This document shows, in pieces, positions 26,001-38,300 of a stretch of DNA of 64,000 nt. Under the pieces are notes generated by a model. That model made no database searches and was not told the origin of the DNA. It saw only the letters and a program-made list of their open reading frames with translations. The translations under genes were made by a program, and so were the position numbers. Position 1 is the stretch's first letter; each line of letters starts with the position of its first letter. This DNA comes from Acanthaster planci (lineage: Eukaryota; Echinodermata; Asteroidea; Valvatida; Acanthasteridae): contig NW_019091357.1 of NCBI RefSeq assembly GCF_001949145.1, positions 1,908,982-1,972,981 of the forward strand. The letters are read 5' to 3'.

Positions 26001-29000
26001 CTAGAAACACTTCCTGTGTACAATACCAGGGCCCATCTCATCATACTCCTGCTTGCTGATCCACATCTGCTGGAAGGTGGAGAGCGAGGACAGGATGGAG
26101 CCCCCGATCCACACCGAGTACTTCCTCTCCGGGGGCGCCACCACCTTGACCTTCATGGTGTTCGGGGCCAGCGTGGTGAGCTCCCGCTGCATGCGATCAC
26201 CCAGGCCAGGGAACATGGTTGAGCCGCCTGACAGCACCGTGTTGGCGTAGAGGTCCCGGCGGATGTCCACGTCGCAGCGCATGATGCTCTGGTAGGTGGT
26301 CTCCTGGAGACCGCCCGACTCGATGCCGATGAACGCTGGCTGGAACATGAGCTCTGGACAACGGAATCGTTCATTTCCTACAGAGAACAACCCAACAAAA
26401 AAATTCCTCATAGACATGTAGACTACAGCCCTAGAATCTCACCAGTAAAGGTTATTTTCTCCATTATGCCCATTTGCAAGTGGGAATTAGAGAACAAATA
26501 TTAGAATGTGAAGCAGAACTTAACCAATCAGATAATTCCCAAATTTTTACCCACTTGCCAACAGGAATTCTGTTTCCAAAAATTTCGACTTTCGAAATAG
26601 GTAAGATGCAGCAGCCAATTTCTGATATTATGATGGCCAAATGGAACAAGTACTGAAAATTTTGTACATACATGTGTATCATAATTCTTACTGAAACCTC
26701 ATTTTTTAAACACTCTGGGGCACACCCACAAAGTGAAATTTGCTACCACGACAAGCTATGCACAGCGGCCAAGTGTGTATATGCAAAACAGATGAAGATT
26801 AGTGTGTTTAGAAGTCAGCTGAAGGTGAGTTAAGGATGGTGAGTTGAGGATGGTGAGTTGAGGAGGGTGAGTTGAGGAGGGTGAGTTGAGGAGGATGAGT
26901 TGAGGATATTTCAACCCATCAGCCATGCTATACAAGTCCTCCAGCTCAAAATGATTAAAACCATTTTTGTCTGAGACTATCAACTGCTGAAGCAAAAGAT
27001 ATCAAATCTCCTGACGTAACAATCCATTCCGTCATTTCACTGCTTTCAAGCTACTTGCCTATTGTGATTATCTGTCCATCTGGTAGCTCGTAGCTCTTCT
27101 CGATGCTTGAACTTCCAATGCTGATTTTCATCTCCTGTTCATAATCTAGCGCCACATAGCAAAGCTTCTCCTTAATGTCACGGACGATCTCACGCTCCGC
27201 TGTCACAAAACCAGACACATTGCAATATTAAAGACTGATACAGCCTTGATATTGGGCAGCCGGTAAAGTTACAAATATGTTCAGAAACTTTGGCTCCTTT
27301 TTTTTAAGGAAAATTTTTCTAATGATGGGAAAAATTGTTAACTAATTTCAGAGGACCATTCAGAAAAATTGGTACAATTCCAGAAATATTGAACAAAAAT
27401 AATGGAACATTCCAAATGGCTAGATGAAGATATCAAAGGGAAAAAACTTTAACCCCCCCCACAAAATAAAACAGTCGAGCAGAACGCGGGCTTCAAGTTG
27501 ATTTCCATTTGAGCAATCACACCAACAGGCTCTGAGACAGCACTTTATCTGCAATGACAATGTCTGATCAACAGCTGTTTTACAGTCAACCGACAGCCAA
27601 GTCGATTTGGCCTGGTGCCCAGAATTGTGTTGTGCCTGGATCATCAGGAATATCGACCAGTCGTCGACAAATGGTTCCTGATTGAACTCGGCTGTTGCTG
27701 CAAGGAAACACCTTGCCCTAATGAAGATCACACGAGACACAAGACCAATTTCTCCACACATATTTGATCAACGCTCATTCCTTGGTCTTACACTGACCTG
27801 TTGTGGTGAAGGAGTAACCTCTCTCTGTCATGATTTTCGTCATGTAGTCTGTCATGTCCCGGCCCGCCAGGTCCAGCCTACAGATAGCATGGGGCAGGGC
27901 ATAGCCCTCGTAGATGGGTACGGTGTGTGAGACACCATCACCGGAATCTAGAACGATACCGGTGGTGCGGCCAGATGAATAGAGAGATAGGACAGCCTGG
28001 ATAGCTACATAGCAAGCTGGGGAACTAAAGGTCTCGAACATAATCTGCAAAAACCAAAAATACATGAGAAAAAAATCAAATGGGATATCCGGCTGGAGTA
28101 ATGGTACATAATTCTTTGAGATCCAAACATTAGGCTTACCAATTTCCGTTGGTTTGATTGCATTTTGGCTTGTTTTTCTCTAACCTCTGAAAAATGATCA
28201 TGGCATGGACAGTTTCAAATCACAAAGAAGCCGAGTCTTACGAGAGGGGTGTTTTTAAGGGGTGCTACCAAATGCTGAAAACAGCACCCAAAAGTAATAC
28301 TTTTCAAGAGGTACACGTGGGTGACCATGGTATTTCTTCCCCCCATGCTAGTTCTCGAGTTTGTGGCTTTGCAGCCAATGGGTAATTGAAGCGTGCTGTT
28401 CCCAAGCAAGATTGTCAGGAATTGCTTTTAGGGGGAAGGGGGCAATCCTCCCCGGAGTAAATCACTGTCTGCAATGAAACAGCAATTGTTGGTTTTTGTT
28501 AAACCCTTACTGCAAAATGGCAACCACTGAGTTCATGGTCTCCGAATAATTTACAGGGGTAGAAATGAAGTAACTTAATACCTGAACCATCTTTTCCCTG
28601 TTTCCTTTCGGATTCAGTGGGGCCTCCGTTAGTAGTATGGGGTGCTCCTCTGGCGCTACACGTAGCTCATTGTAGAAGGTGTGGTGCCAGACCCTCTCCA
28701 TATCATCCCAGTTCGTAACGACGCCATGCTCGATGGGATATTTGAGGGTCAGGATGCCTCTCTTGTTCTGGGCTTCCTCTCCAACGTAGTTGTCCTTCTG
28801 TCCCATGCCAACCATAACCCCCTGATTTAGTTCAAAAGAAGAAAAAGCACAAAAATGCGAGGTATTATATGAGCATCTTTTCTGCAAAGACATTTTAAAG
28901 ATAAACTCAACATGACAGGTGTGACTTGAACAAATTCAGCCAGAAAGAATTAGAACTGACGCAAGTTATACTGAAAAACTGGAGCATGTTACCAACTGAT

Positions 29001-29350
29001 AGCATCTCCCTTTTCATTCTGGGCAGTGTTGCAATTTTGTTTCAAACACAAGTCCACATGCCTTATCCCTTACAAAGCATACACAAAGACCCAAAATTTA
29101 GCCCCACCCCTTAGAAAGACCAGAAAAGGTCAAATAAGAAAGCAAGACCTTGACCTGTTTCACCCACTCCCAACAGAAATCTGAATGTATCAAGAACAGC
29201 TCTCCAGGATGGAGCAAAGCCTACCTGATGTCTGGGTCGACCAACGATGGATGGGAAGACGGCTCTTGGCGCATCGTCCCCTGCAAAGCCAGCTTTGCAC
29301 ATGCCTGATCCGTTATCAATGACTAACGCTGCAGTTTCTTCATCGCACAT
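26001..29350 (-). CDS. actin (divergent paralogue), complete
   Basis: Actin is an ATP-binding cytoskeletal or muscle filament protein. Five coding exons on the minus strand join to exactly 376 aa, the usual actin length: 29350-29225, 28821-28582, 28044-27798, 27199-27059 and 26377-26001. It begins [19 protein letters not shown] and ends [16 protein letters not shown]. The phosphate loops ([15 protein letters not shown]), the methylatable-histidine region [11 protein letters not shown] and the hinge are intact, so the protein should fold. It differs from typical cytoplasmic actin in several normally fixed stretches, such as [13 protein letters not shown] (usually EMATAASSSSLEK) and [16 protein letters not shown]. 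Introns interrupt after codons 42 and 122 and within codons 205 and 252. The last intron has a GC donor (GCAAGT) at 27058. Muscle or cytoplasmic type cannot be decided by eye. Confidence 0.98.
26824..26907. repeat. 14-bp tandem repeat, six copies, in actin intron 4
   Basis: GGTGAGTTGAGGAT and one- or two-base variants occur six times head to tail. It is a short minisatellite inside the last actin intron. On the plus strand each unit contains GGTGAGT, a consensus 5' splice site, but the gene runs on the minus strand. Confidence 0.9.
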
Positions 29351-29362
29351 CCTGGATTACAG

Positions 29363-29969
29363 CTGTGAATTACCGTCGGACTCAGATTACGACCAAAATA
29401 TTTAGTAAATCCCCGTCTCAACATACGTGCATGAAATTTTTGATTCATCCATACACACACAAAAATCCGGTTTTTATTATTTAGTGGGTTTTTGCTTCAA
29501 AATACAAGAAAAACTGCTTCACAATACTTGAACCCAGTTCAATACTTGAACTGGGTTTAGGAATTACAGGTGGGAGAATTTTGTGTTACATGTACTTTTA
29601 GGGTGACCATTCTTTTTTTCTCTCTTAGTAAGCTACCACAAATTTTGGATTTTTATGAATTGTTTAGAGTGTGAAGATCAGTCCAAAACTCTAAATTAGC
29701 ATTTTGTCAGCAAAAATGGGTCTTACAACTGATTTGATTTGCTGGATGATGACCACATGAAATACGTGCACAAAGCAATGGACTGTAGAAATAAATGCGA
29801 GTACTTACAATGTACACTCCTTGTTCCGCAAAATGAAATCCGCTCTTTGACAACAGCTTCTGCCGTCTCACTCTCTCCTTACAGATGCTAACCTGAGCTC
29901 TGATCCCATCCAAAAGAGCGACAACAACCAACTGACACTCCGGTGTCAAGCAATCTCATCTTTTAATAC
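29363..29969 (-). promoter_or_regulatory. probable actin 5' UTR exon, leader intron and TATA-like box
   Basis: Immediately upstream of the actin ATG the minus strand reads ATTCACAG|CTG, a splice acceptor (exon edge 29362). A strong donor ATT|GTAAGTAC lies at 29809/29808, which would define a leader intron of about 446 bp. Upstream of it is roughly 130 bp of non-coding, exon-like sequence. TATTAAAAG on the minus strand (29969-29961) sits at the right distance to act as a TATA box for a start near 29935. Actin genes often have a leader intron. Only the splice signals and the TATA-like word are seen; transcription is inferred. Confidence 0.4.
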
Positions 29970-29979
29970 CACTGGTTTA

Positions 29980-32339
29980 ATAAACTTCACACCTCCGCAA
30001 GATACCCTCCAACTCATGAGTGGTTAATGGGCCTCGCGCCATTGGTCCTTCATCAGCTTGAGGTGATTCAAATGAAATGACGCGCAGGAGGGGGGGGAAG
30101 GCAACGTGTCGGGACCAGGTGGAGGGGAGGGCTTAAAGTAATTGGTTTTTCCCCGAATTCCACATTTCGGCTGCTCTCGCTTTGGTTTATTTTACACTAA
30201 TTAAAATCTTGATACTTTTAACTTTCTCAGGGTTAACCTAAACTAGGCAAACCTGATTCTTCCTCTGCTGCATCAGATTTTGACGGGATACCGAGGCGAC
30301 CATTTCCAAAACCACAAAGGAGCATTATTCCCACTTGCACTCAAGCGGCATACTGAAAAACTGCAATATACTCTCCAGTCCAGGAAAGAAGTACAGCGGG
30401 GTATTATTTATCACAGTCCAAATATTTCCCATGAAGCATATTGCTTCATTGCAACATCTGTCGGTTGAATTTTCCAGGCTTTCCTCTCGTAAGCAAGATG
30501 TTAAGCTTGAACAATCATTCCTCATACGATGACTTCGGAACAATTTCGTTTTTGACATTATTTTTCAAGCACCTTACAAGCACACTGCATCAACAAAGAC
30601 TCTCTTGGCACTTATCAAATATCCAAATTTAAAGTTCCATTAACTTTGGATTGATAAACCCACCAAAGGTACACTGTAAAAGAAAAGCCCTCCCCCGCTT
30701 TTTTTTTTTACAACACCAACTTTGATAAAAAAGATACCCAGAAATGACCTTGGAATAACAAGGGTCCAACCAAGCTCATCAAAGACCATCTACATGTACA
30801 TGCCGGTACATAAAAACTGCCCTCACACTTTTATACGTTTACCGAAAAAGAAAAAAAAAGAGAACAACTTGTATGGCGTGCAAATTAAGCATTTCATCCA
30901 AAATGAATATCTATCGCATGGTGGTCCCTTTTTGGGATTAAATGTTCTTTGCACCCAATAAATTTGATAGGTACATGTGTACCTGAATTCTTGGAACAGT
31001 TTGGCATCTGCCTTTACAAGCTGGTCTTCTACAGTGCTTCCACTCAATCATTTATTACAGTCAGGCCATCTGCTTTTCAAACTAGACAAATATTGAGGGA
31101 AACAATGAAGAGAAGAAAAATAAGGGTTGGCAACCCGTCATCAATTCCACACTCTGTTTTTAATGACAGAATTTTAACTAAGTAAATTTATCATCACCAA
31201 AAGCAAAAGTGGGACCATAAACTGAGGCTACTACCTGGACGTCTGACAGCCTGGACAGTTGTAGTGGACTGTCCGGTGGTGTTCTTAAAATCACCAACAC
31301 GTATGCCAGAGTTGGCGACATTAAGCTATCACCTTTCACCTTCAGAATAGTAATGATGACTGCTCACGTGAGATGTTTGACATTTTTAGTACCCATTCAG
31401 TACAATGCATCCTCTTAACCAATAGTTGTCGTTACAGCACACCGCCTTAATCTCACATTCAAGAGATCAAGCCATTTTTCTTTCCAACAGGCACATAATC
31501 TTCCAGGACAATAAAACTAAGTCATCCATGTTTTTACCATATTTTCAGGGACTGGCATGAAACTGGAGTGTTTGCAAAAGCCTACATTTGCATTTGAGAA
31601 TGCCCAGGGAGTAATGCACGCATATCAAGGAAGCAAGAAAAGTAAGACCTTCTTTTTCACATCACAGACAGAACAGGAATATACACAAAGGCAATTCACA
31701 ATACAGTGCACGACCAAGAGCTTGCCATAGAGAGGCCATTTTGCAAGTTTACGGTCGACAAAAGCACGGCTGCCTTGCCGCGACATTTGCATTTGAGCGT
31801 ACCGGTGTGTCAGTAGTCAACTTGGAGAAATTGTTGGACTCATTGGGGCATTCCATGCAACAGAAAGATAAAAGGATTGATAACAACTGCTACTCAAAAC
31901 ACGCTAACAAATCTTCTTCCCTGGCAAATATTAGGAATACATTGTAATTCAAGCTCCCTGCACACACCCGGTGAATAGAATTCGATTGACCATTTCCCAC
32001 AATGCACTGCGAAACACAGCCTTTTCATGGCTACCTCTTGGTGGCGCACTGTATTCTGAATTGCCCGCATGTAGTGTTTCACACAACTCTTTACATGTGT
32101 ATCAAGCTAGGTTAATAACAAAAACATTTAAAGAATATATACAATTACAATTACATGTACATCATACAGTGTTCTTTTACATATCATGTAACAGTCTACA
32201 AATCATGGAGGGTGATCAAACTTTCACATTTCACAATGTGTCGTTTTCAACACTAATGATATGCTCCGAGTAATTTGTCACACTTGAATGATTTTCATGT
32301 TTCACACAAGTACTTTGCTGACCCAGCAATTCAACCTAC
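29980..32339. other. actin-VPS28 intergenic region
   Basis: No coding sequence is recognised. The right part should be the 3' UTR of VPS28. The left part should hold the actin promoter and upstream sequence, including a G-rich patch near 30087-30135. It contains ACATGTAC palindromes near 30790 and 30970 and a poly-T/poly-A stretch at 30700-30860. Confidence 0.45.
31051..31056 (-). terminator. candidate VPS28 polyadenylation signal
   Basis: TTTATT on the plus strand is AATAAA on the minus strand, about 1.28 kb after the VPS28 stop codon. It is a plausible canonical hexamer for that gene, unsupported otherwise. Confidence 0.25.
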
Positions 32340-35300
32340 TCACGATCCGGTTCCGAGCAGACGTATAAAGCTCTGATAGGCCGAGTCCAGATCGTGCAGC
32401 AACTGTCTGATTTGGTCTTCATCGAGTTCGTCAGAAGCTCGCATCGATGACATGGTCTTTAACCTGCAAGAGAGCATCAAGGAAATATGTGAACTCTACC
32501 CTGACTTCATAAAGAACTTCCTATTTCCAACAAACTGTGTGTTTCACTAATGACACTGTGTCTAAATTACTGCACTCGCATTTGGTCGGGTATAGATTTA
32601 TACTGACTACCCGAAAATCCTGAATATTCTGACCTATTCTACACTACAAAAGTTTAAAGGGTAGCTGTAATCAATTTGTTTCAAAACAAACCTTCAAAAT
32701 GCACCCTTTATGTCTCAGTTAACCTTATTTTCAACCTTTGTTTCAATATTTTAAAGGGTATTGTACCCCTTTTTTTGGTTTCTATGCTAATGAGTACTTC
32801 CATACTCAAGAGCAAAACTGTGATGTCATCCCAGGAAGAAAGCCTCATCGTTAGATTGGTTTCTACACAAAAAAGTGTTGCATTTTTGTATATTTTGCTG
32901 AACTAAATTTTGTCTTCTTTGTGCATTTCCTTATTGTTTACATCATGTATGTGCATAGCAGTAAGCAGGGATCAATCCCATTCTAAGACATGTTTTCAGT
33001 AAGTGAATTCTGGGTTCATAACTTGAACACGAAAACCCACACTGTATGCACTGAACTTCAACTACATGTACATGGTATGTCTTCACTACATGACATCGCA
33101 GCAACAGTGCCCTTGGTTGCCCAGGAAAGCATAAATAATTTTTCAAAAGGCACGTTTCAATGCATTTAACCAAACATGAATATAAAAAGAGTTTTCACAC
33201 GTTGAAGAATTGTCCAAATTTTGCAGACAAATTCTAAGAAAAATTCACTGCAGTTACACTTTAAAATGCCCGGGTAGAACCAACAAGTCAAGTAACATAG
33301 GCCTACAGCAACGAGAGTTTTTGAGCCTCGCCATCTTGCAGCACACGATATTTTTTTTCCTCTCTCTTCCCAACTTTTCACCTTGCTATTAAGTGCGCTG
33401 CCCCCCCTCAACACCATCCTGGAACAATTCCCCAGCAATGCCCATGCCAGCAACAACATCATGTCGTGTACGGCTCTTCGTCCTACATGTACTTTTACCT
33501 CAGCAAATGTCCGCCTACGACACTGTCCACATCACTGATATTTTGGAAGGATTTGTCAATGTGAACTTGCTCCCAAGCATGCCAAGGCTAGTCATGCTCA
33601 TCCACTTCTTTGTTCTCCAATACAAAGAAACCAAACAAGACGCCACTGCTTTCAAATTGGGGCTGCATCGTCAAGGGTTGGGGAGCACAAGGCAGTGTTC
33701 ATGCACCGTGTCCACAAGCCTGATACTGTGCTATGGGTGAGAAACTCTGATTGTGGGTAAAGACTGGAGACCATCATTAACATCTGCTCTCACATGCCTT
33801 TGTGACAATGCCCATAAAAGGCCTCCAGAAAACAGGTACTTTACCCTTGCCATCAACAACTAGTGAATCTGCCTGTTGTCAATGTCAAAATGGACTGGAA
33901 AGAGTCACACCGCAACAAAACAAAACTTACAGTACGGCAGTCATGTACAAAATACACTGTACATGTAACACACAGTCGACTCTTAGTAATACGAGCTCGG
34001 ATAGGATGAGATTCCGCCTCAGACAAGCATATTTTGCTGGTCTCGACTCAATAATGTACATTACTTTCAGGGGAACAAAAGCTTAATACAATCTCAGGTG
34101 TTACGAGATTTTGGCTAAGATGAGCATTTTTTATGTCTCCGGCTCAGTGCCAGTAAATGTACATGTATTGTTATGTATTCAGCATGGAGCATTTTTGATG
34201 GCATATTGTTAATCAGCCAACCCGTTCAGTTTTGTAAGATGCTGCTGTAACTATTTTATGTACAGCAGTAAAGCACTGAAGTTTTTCCCCACTGAATCAA
34301 GCTGTTAGTGCATGTACCACAAGAGCGACAAACCATGGGCATTTTGTGGTTCTGTACCAACAGAAGTTTTCTATAATTATCTCTTTCATAAACAGATCAA
34401 AGCTTATTTTAAATCAAATTCATATCTTTACTTACACTTCAAAAAGAAAATATGCATATACTTTATGTACGATCTATCAGTGATGCACACGTCAAGTAGG
34501 ATGATAGCTTTTGCTTAAAACGAGGTTCCCGATAAAGTGAACAAATGCAGTAAGTCAAAAGACCTTTTCATAAATAAGAGTTGACTGTCGACATTCATAC
34601 ACACTGAAGTAAAGCTTGCATGTACAGGTACATGTATATGAGGGTTTTTAATCACCCATTTTTACCAACAAATTAATTCAGTCCCGTAAGAATCATTTCT
34701 ACTGAGATGTGTGATTGTAACTGCCCCATGCACATGCTTAACAACTGCATTATTATTATCAAGCAGGAATTTACCAGAAATTTCTGGTGTTTCTCTGAAA
34801 TCTAATGGAGATTTCAAGGTCACTGTTTTAACACAGTATGTAGCTTTGCATGTACATGTACCAGAGAAAAATTACACCGTACGCGCACATGGACATTAGC
34901 ATTTCACTATTAATAGGCCCACAACCTGCATGGCAAAGCCACCTTTTTTCAAGATGTCCCATGAGAAATTCACAACATTGGATATGCCACAAATTGGTAC
35001 TGACACTGAGCAGCATCACCGACACGACCATTTCACACCTGTCTAAATGGTTTCAGCCATATATGAGAAATATATCATCTTTGGTAATAGGGGCCAGCTG
35101 TGGCTGAGGGGGGAGTCATCCAACCTTAGAACAAGACGTTGAGATATTCACTTATTGGTGCTGAAATGTGGAGCATGCAGAAACATGAGCAAGTCCCCTT
35201 AGAATAGGCACGACAAATTGGCCAATGGCAACGTCGATATGAACGCCTTTGGAAACACAGAAGTTTGTAATACGGTGTGGCATGAATTGTTGGCAGGATC

Positions 35301-38300
35301 ATACCCAGTCAGCCTTTTGTGACTTAAATTTGAATAAAATCTGGTACACTGAGTTATCTGGTTGCACATCACCATAACAATTTGAATTCCCCAGACTAAA
35401 GACACTGTTGCTATACCTAGTGATTTGGGCCAAGCTTTTGCATAGCGACCACCGTCTCTGGAATGGACTGGTTCCTCTGTGCCCTTCTTATCAATTGGAA
35501 ACAGTGCACTGGTTCAGGGCGTCTCTTCCACATCTACATAAACACAAGCTTGCCCTGAACTACAAGATATAGTAGCAGTGTCACATTTTGGCTTTCAGTT
35601 TGCAAAGTCTTAGCACATGTACAAGTAGGACTCAGGACAAAGCCTTTTTCGGGGGATGGGGGGAAACTTTTCAGCAACCTGCTGACAAACCATTCACAGT
35701 GGAAGGGATTATATTCTGAGATACTTTTCAGCAACCTGCTGACAAACCATTCACAGTGGAAGGGATTATATTCTGAGATACTTTTCAGCAACCTGCTGAC
35801 AAACCATTCACAGTGGAAGGGATTATATTCTGAGATACTTTTCAGCAACCTGCTGACAAACCATTCACAGTGGAAGGGATTATATTCTGAGATACTTCTC
35901 AGCAAATCGGTGATTTTTGTTTTCCCTCCTCTTTGTTTGTTTCTTTCGCTTTTTCTTCTCTTTCCTCTCTCCCTTTTCACGTTTTTTTCCCCCCTGAGGA
36001 GAGGGGTGTGACTGACTTGTGCCCCCCCCCTATTCCCTCCTCTCCTAGTGCCCAGACGAGGGTGGCGCTAGAGTCCCAAATCCTCAGCAAAAGCCTCCCT
36101 CCTCAAAGCCCTCGTCTGCACAAAACACACACCCACACACCCACACACCCACCCACACACTCACACAAAGGCATAACCGGCAATTTGAGGTCACTGTGGA
36201 GTTTGAAAAAGAACGACAGCTGTGATCGAGTCAACACAAGTCAATAAACATCGCAATAAACATCCAAATGGTTGGTGTCAGTTGCATTATTTTCAGATCA
36301 TATGTCACTGTTAATCCCTAGTTGTGGTAGACTGATTGGTAACATCGTATATTTCATGATTGGCTTGATTATAAGTGTAATTCAAAGAGGAACTTCAATT
36401 ATGGTAAATATGCACATTTAAATGAATAATAATGCTTCCAAACAGATGCCTTCCCCCCAAAAAATTAAACCGAAGCGACAGCCATCTGTGATATTTATTA
36501 ACCAAAGATGCAGGTTATTGGATACATTTGCTGTAATTGTAATGCCGTGTGCAGCATCTGCCTACTTAGACTTGATTCCAGCCTGAATGAAGGCCCCCAC
36601 CACTCTGTGGTTGTCACAGAAGGCCCCTGATCGTGGTCATAGCGCCCCCCCACCTTCCATCCCTTTCCAGGCCCAGCTGAGCCAACTGGCTGACATGACT
36701 GAAACGTGCTAAGGTGGCAAAAGACAAGACATGCCTGAAACCAAGAATGTTGTGGAGGGCGCTCTATCTATTAACAACTGGGAAGGGGAGAGAGTGAACT
36801 TGAATACAATTCAAAAAATGTCACGGACATTACGGCTGTAAATCTACGGATGACACAGGAGGCAAGCTTGTAATTTTAAACTTTTAAAAAAACTCTTCTA
36901 AGCTGAAAATCCTTCCTACGTGACTATTTCTCAAAAATGCAACAGTTAACCTTCCCGAAAATTAATTGAAGAAAAGTGACTGCATGAACAAATCTACATG
37001 TATACAGGACTCAACTTCCCAATTTGAGTTAAATAGGAAATGTTGATAATTGTAATTTAATGCAAAATTAAGTGTAATGAACAGTAATAGCAGATGTAAA
37101 AGTATCCCTGAGCAAATGAAACAGGTGTGAGGTGTATCAAGTAAGGATAACATAATGCCATCAATTTGCATGTCAAGCAGTTTACCTCAACAAGAGCAGA
37201 TGTATGTGTACTTGTCATACGTTTGTCTTGAATACTGTTTTTTTCATCAGCCCTGGACAGGGCCATATACTGTAACCATACCGTAACCACATGTCACACT
37301 AACCAACACATCTGCCAGGATTATTTATTTTACAGACACACTCACGCCTCTGCAGCGTACAAGAAAATGCAGGGACCATTCGGTCCAAATATTCAAAGGG
37401 TCCTTTGTCACATTTAATTCCTTCCTTCAGAAAAATATCATCAAGACAGAGATATGACCAAACCACTGTTGACTGCTGTGACGTGGGACACGAGTTTTTG
37501 AACGACCTCGGGTCCCTTGAGTTTTCAAAACATGGTATCCCACATAGCAGCAGTCAACGGTTGTTAAAAGTAGGCCATGCTGCTGTTCGCTTTTGTGTGC
37601 TGACAACAGCACATTTCAAATGACACCATCGCATATCCCACTGGGGGGGGGGGTAGGATTTCCTCCAACAACTCACCAGGAATTGACCTTCTCCTTCCCC
37701 TGGTAGTCGTCGGTGAGCAGGGTCATCTTGTTCATGGTTTCGCTGAGTTCCCGCAGTTCGGGTTCAATCTCGTCAACAGCCTTCATGTCCAATCGGAGCT
37801 TGTCCATGACCGTGATGAACAGCTGGGGACCGGGGGAGGGAGAGCAAAGATAAATGTGACTCAGTAGGAAAACATGAGCTCCGACTTACCAAAGTTACTC
37901 TGAGTAAATGGACTGTCCACAAATCTCAGCGACAAATTATTTTCACTCAATCATGTCAACTTTCCAAAGGAATGTAAAACACAGAGACACATCAACAGGG
38001 GGACTTGGTACGCTACAAAAATATTTCAAAAGGCTGTTTTTCATAGGAGGTACCACTGCAAGAACAGCTGTGATGCGATCAAGCCAAACGAGTCATTTGT
38101 GGACCCAGGCCAATTTGTGAATTCCATTCCTTGTATAAGTACACATTGTCGACCTCATACCTATGAAAGTCCCAACTTTCAAACAACCTTTGGATTAACA
38201 GCAGTGGAAGCTGAAACACTGAAAAGATTTCAGGCTGGACATTTTGTTCTGAGACGTGTTTCAAATTAAAAAAATGACAAACAACTCATTTTGCTCGATG

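Noticed and set aside
33393-33740. 115-codon plus-strand frame in the VPS28 last intron
   Set aside because: No family resemblance and no splice-site framing; it is antisense to the host gene.
35534-35980. CRISPR-like array from regular repeats
   Set aside because: The copies are contiguous 57-bp tandem units without variable spacers, in a eukaryotic intron; it is a minisatellite.
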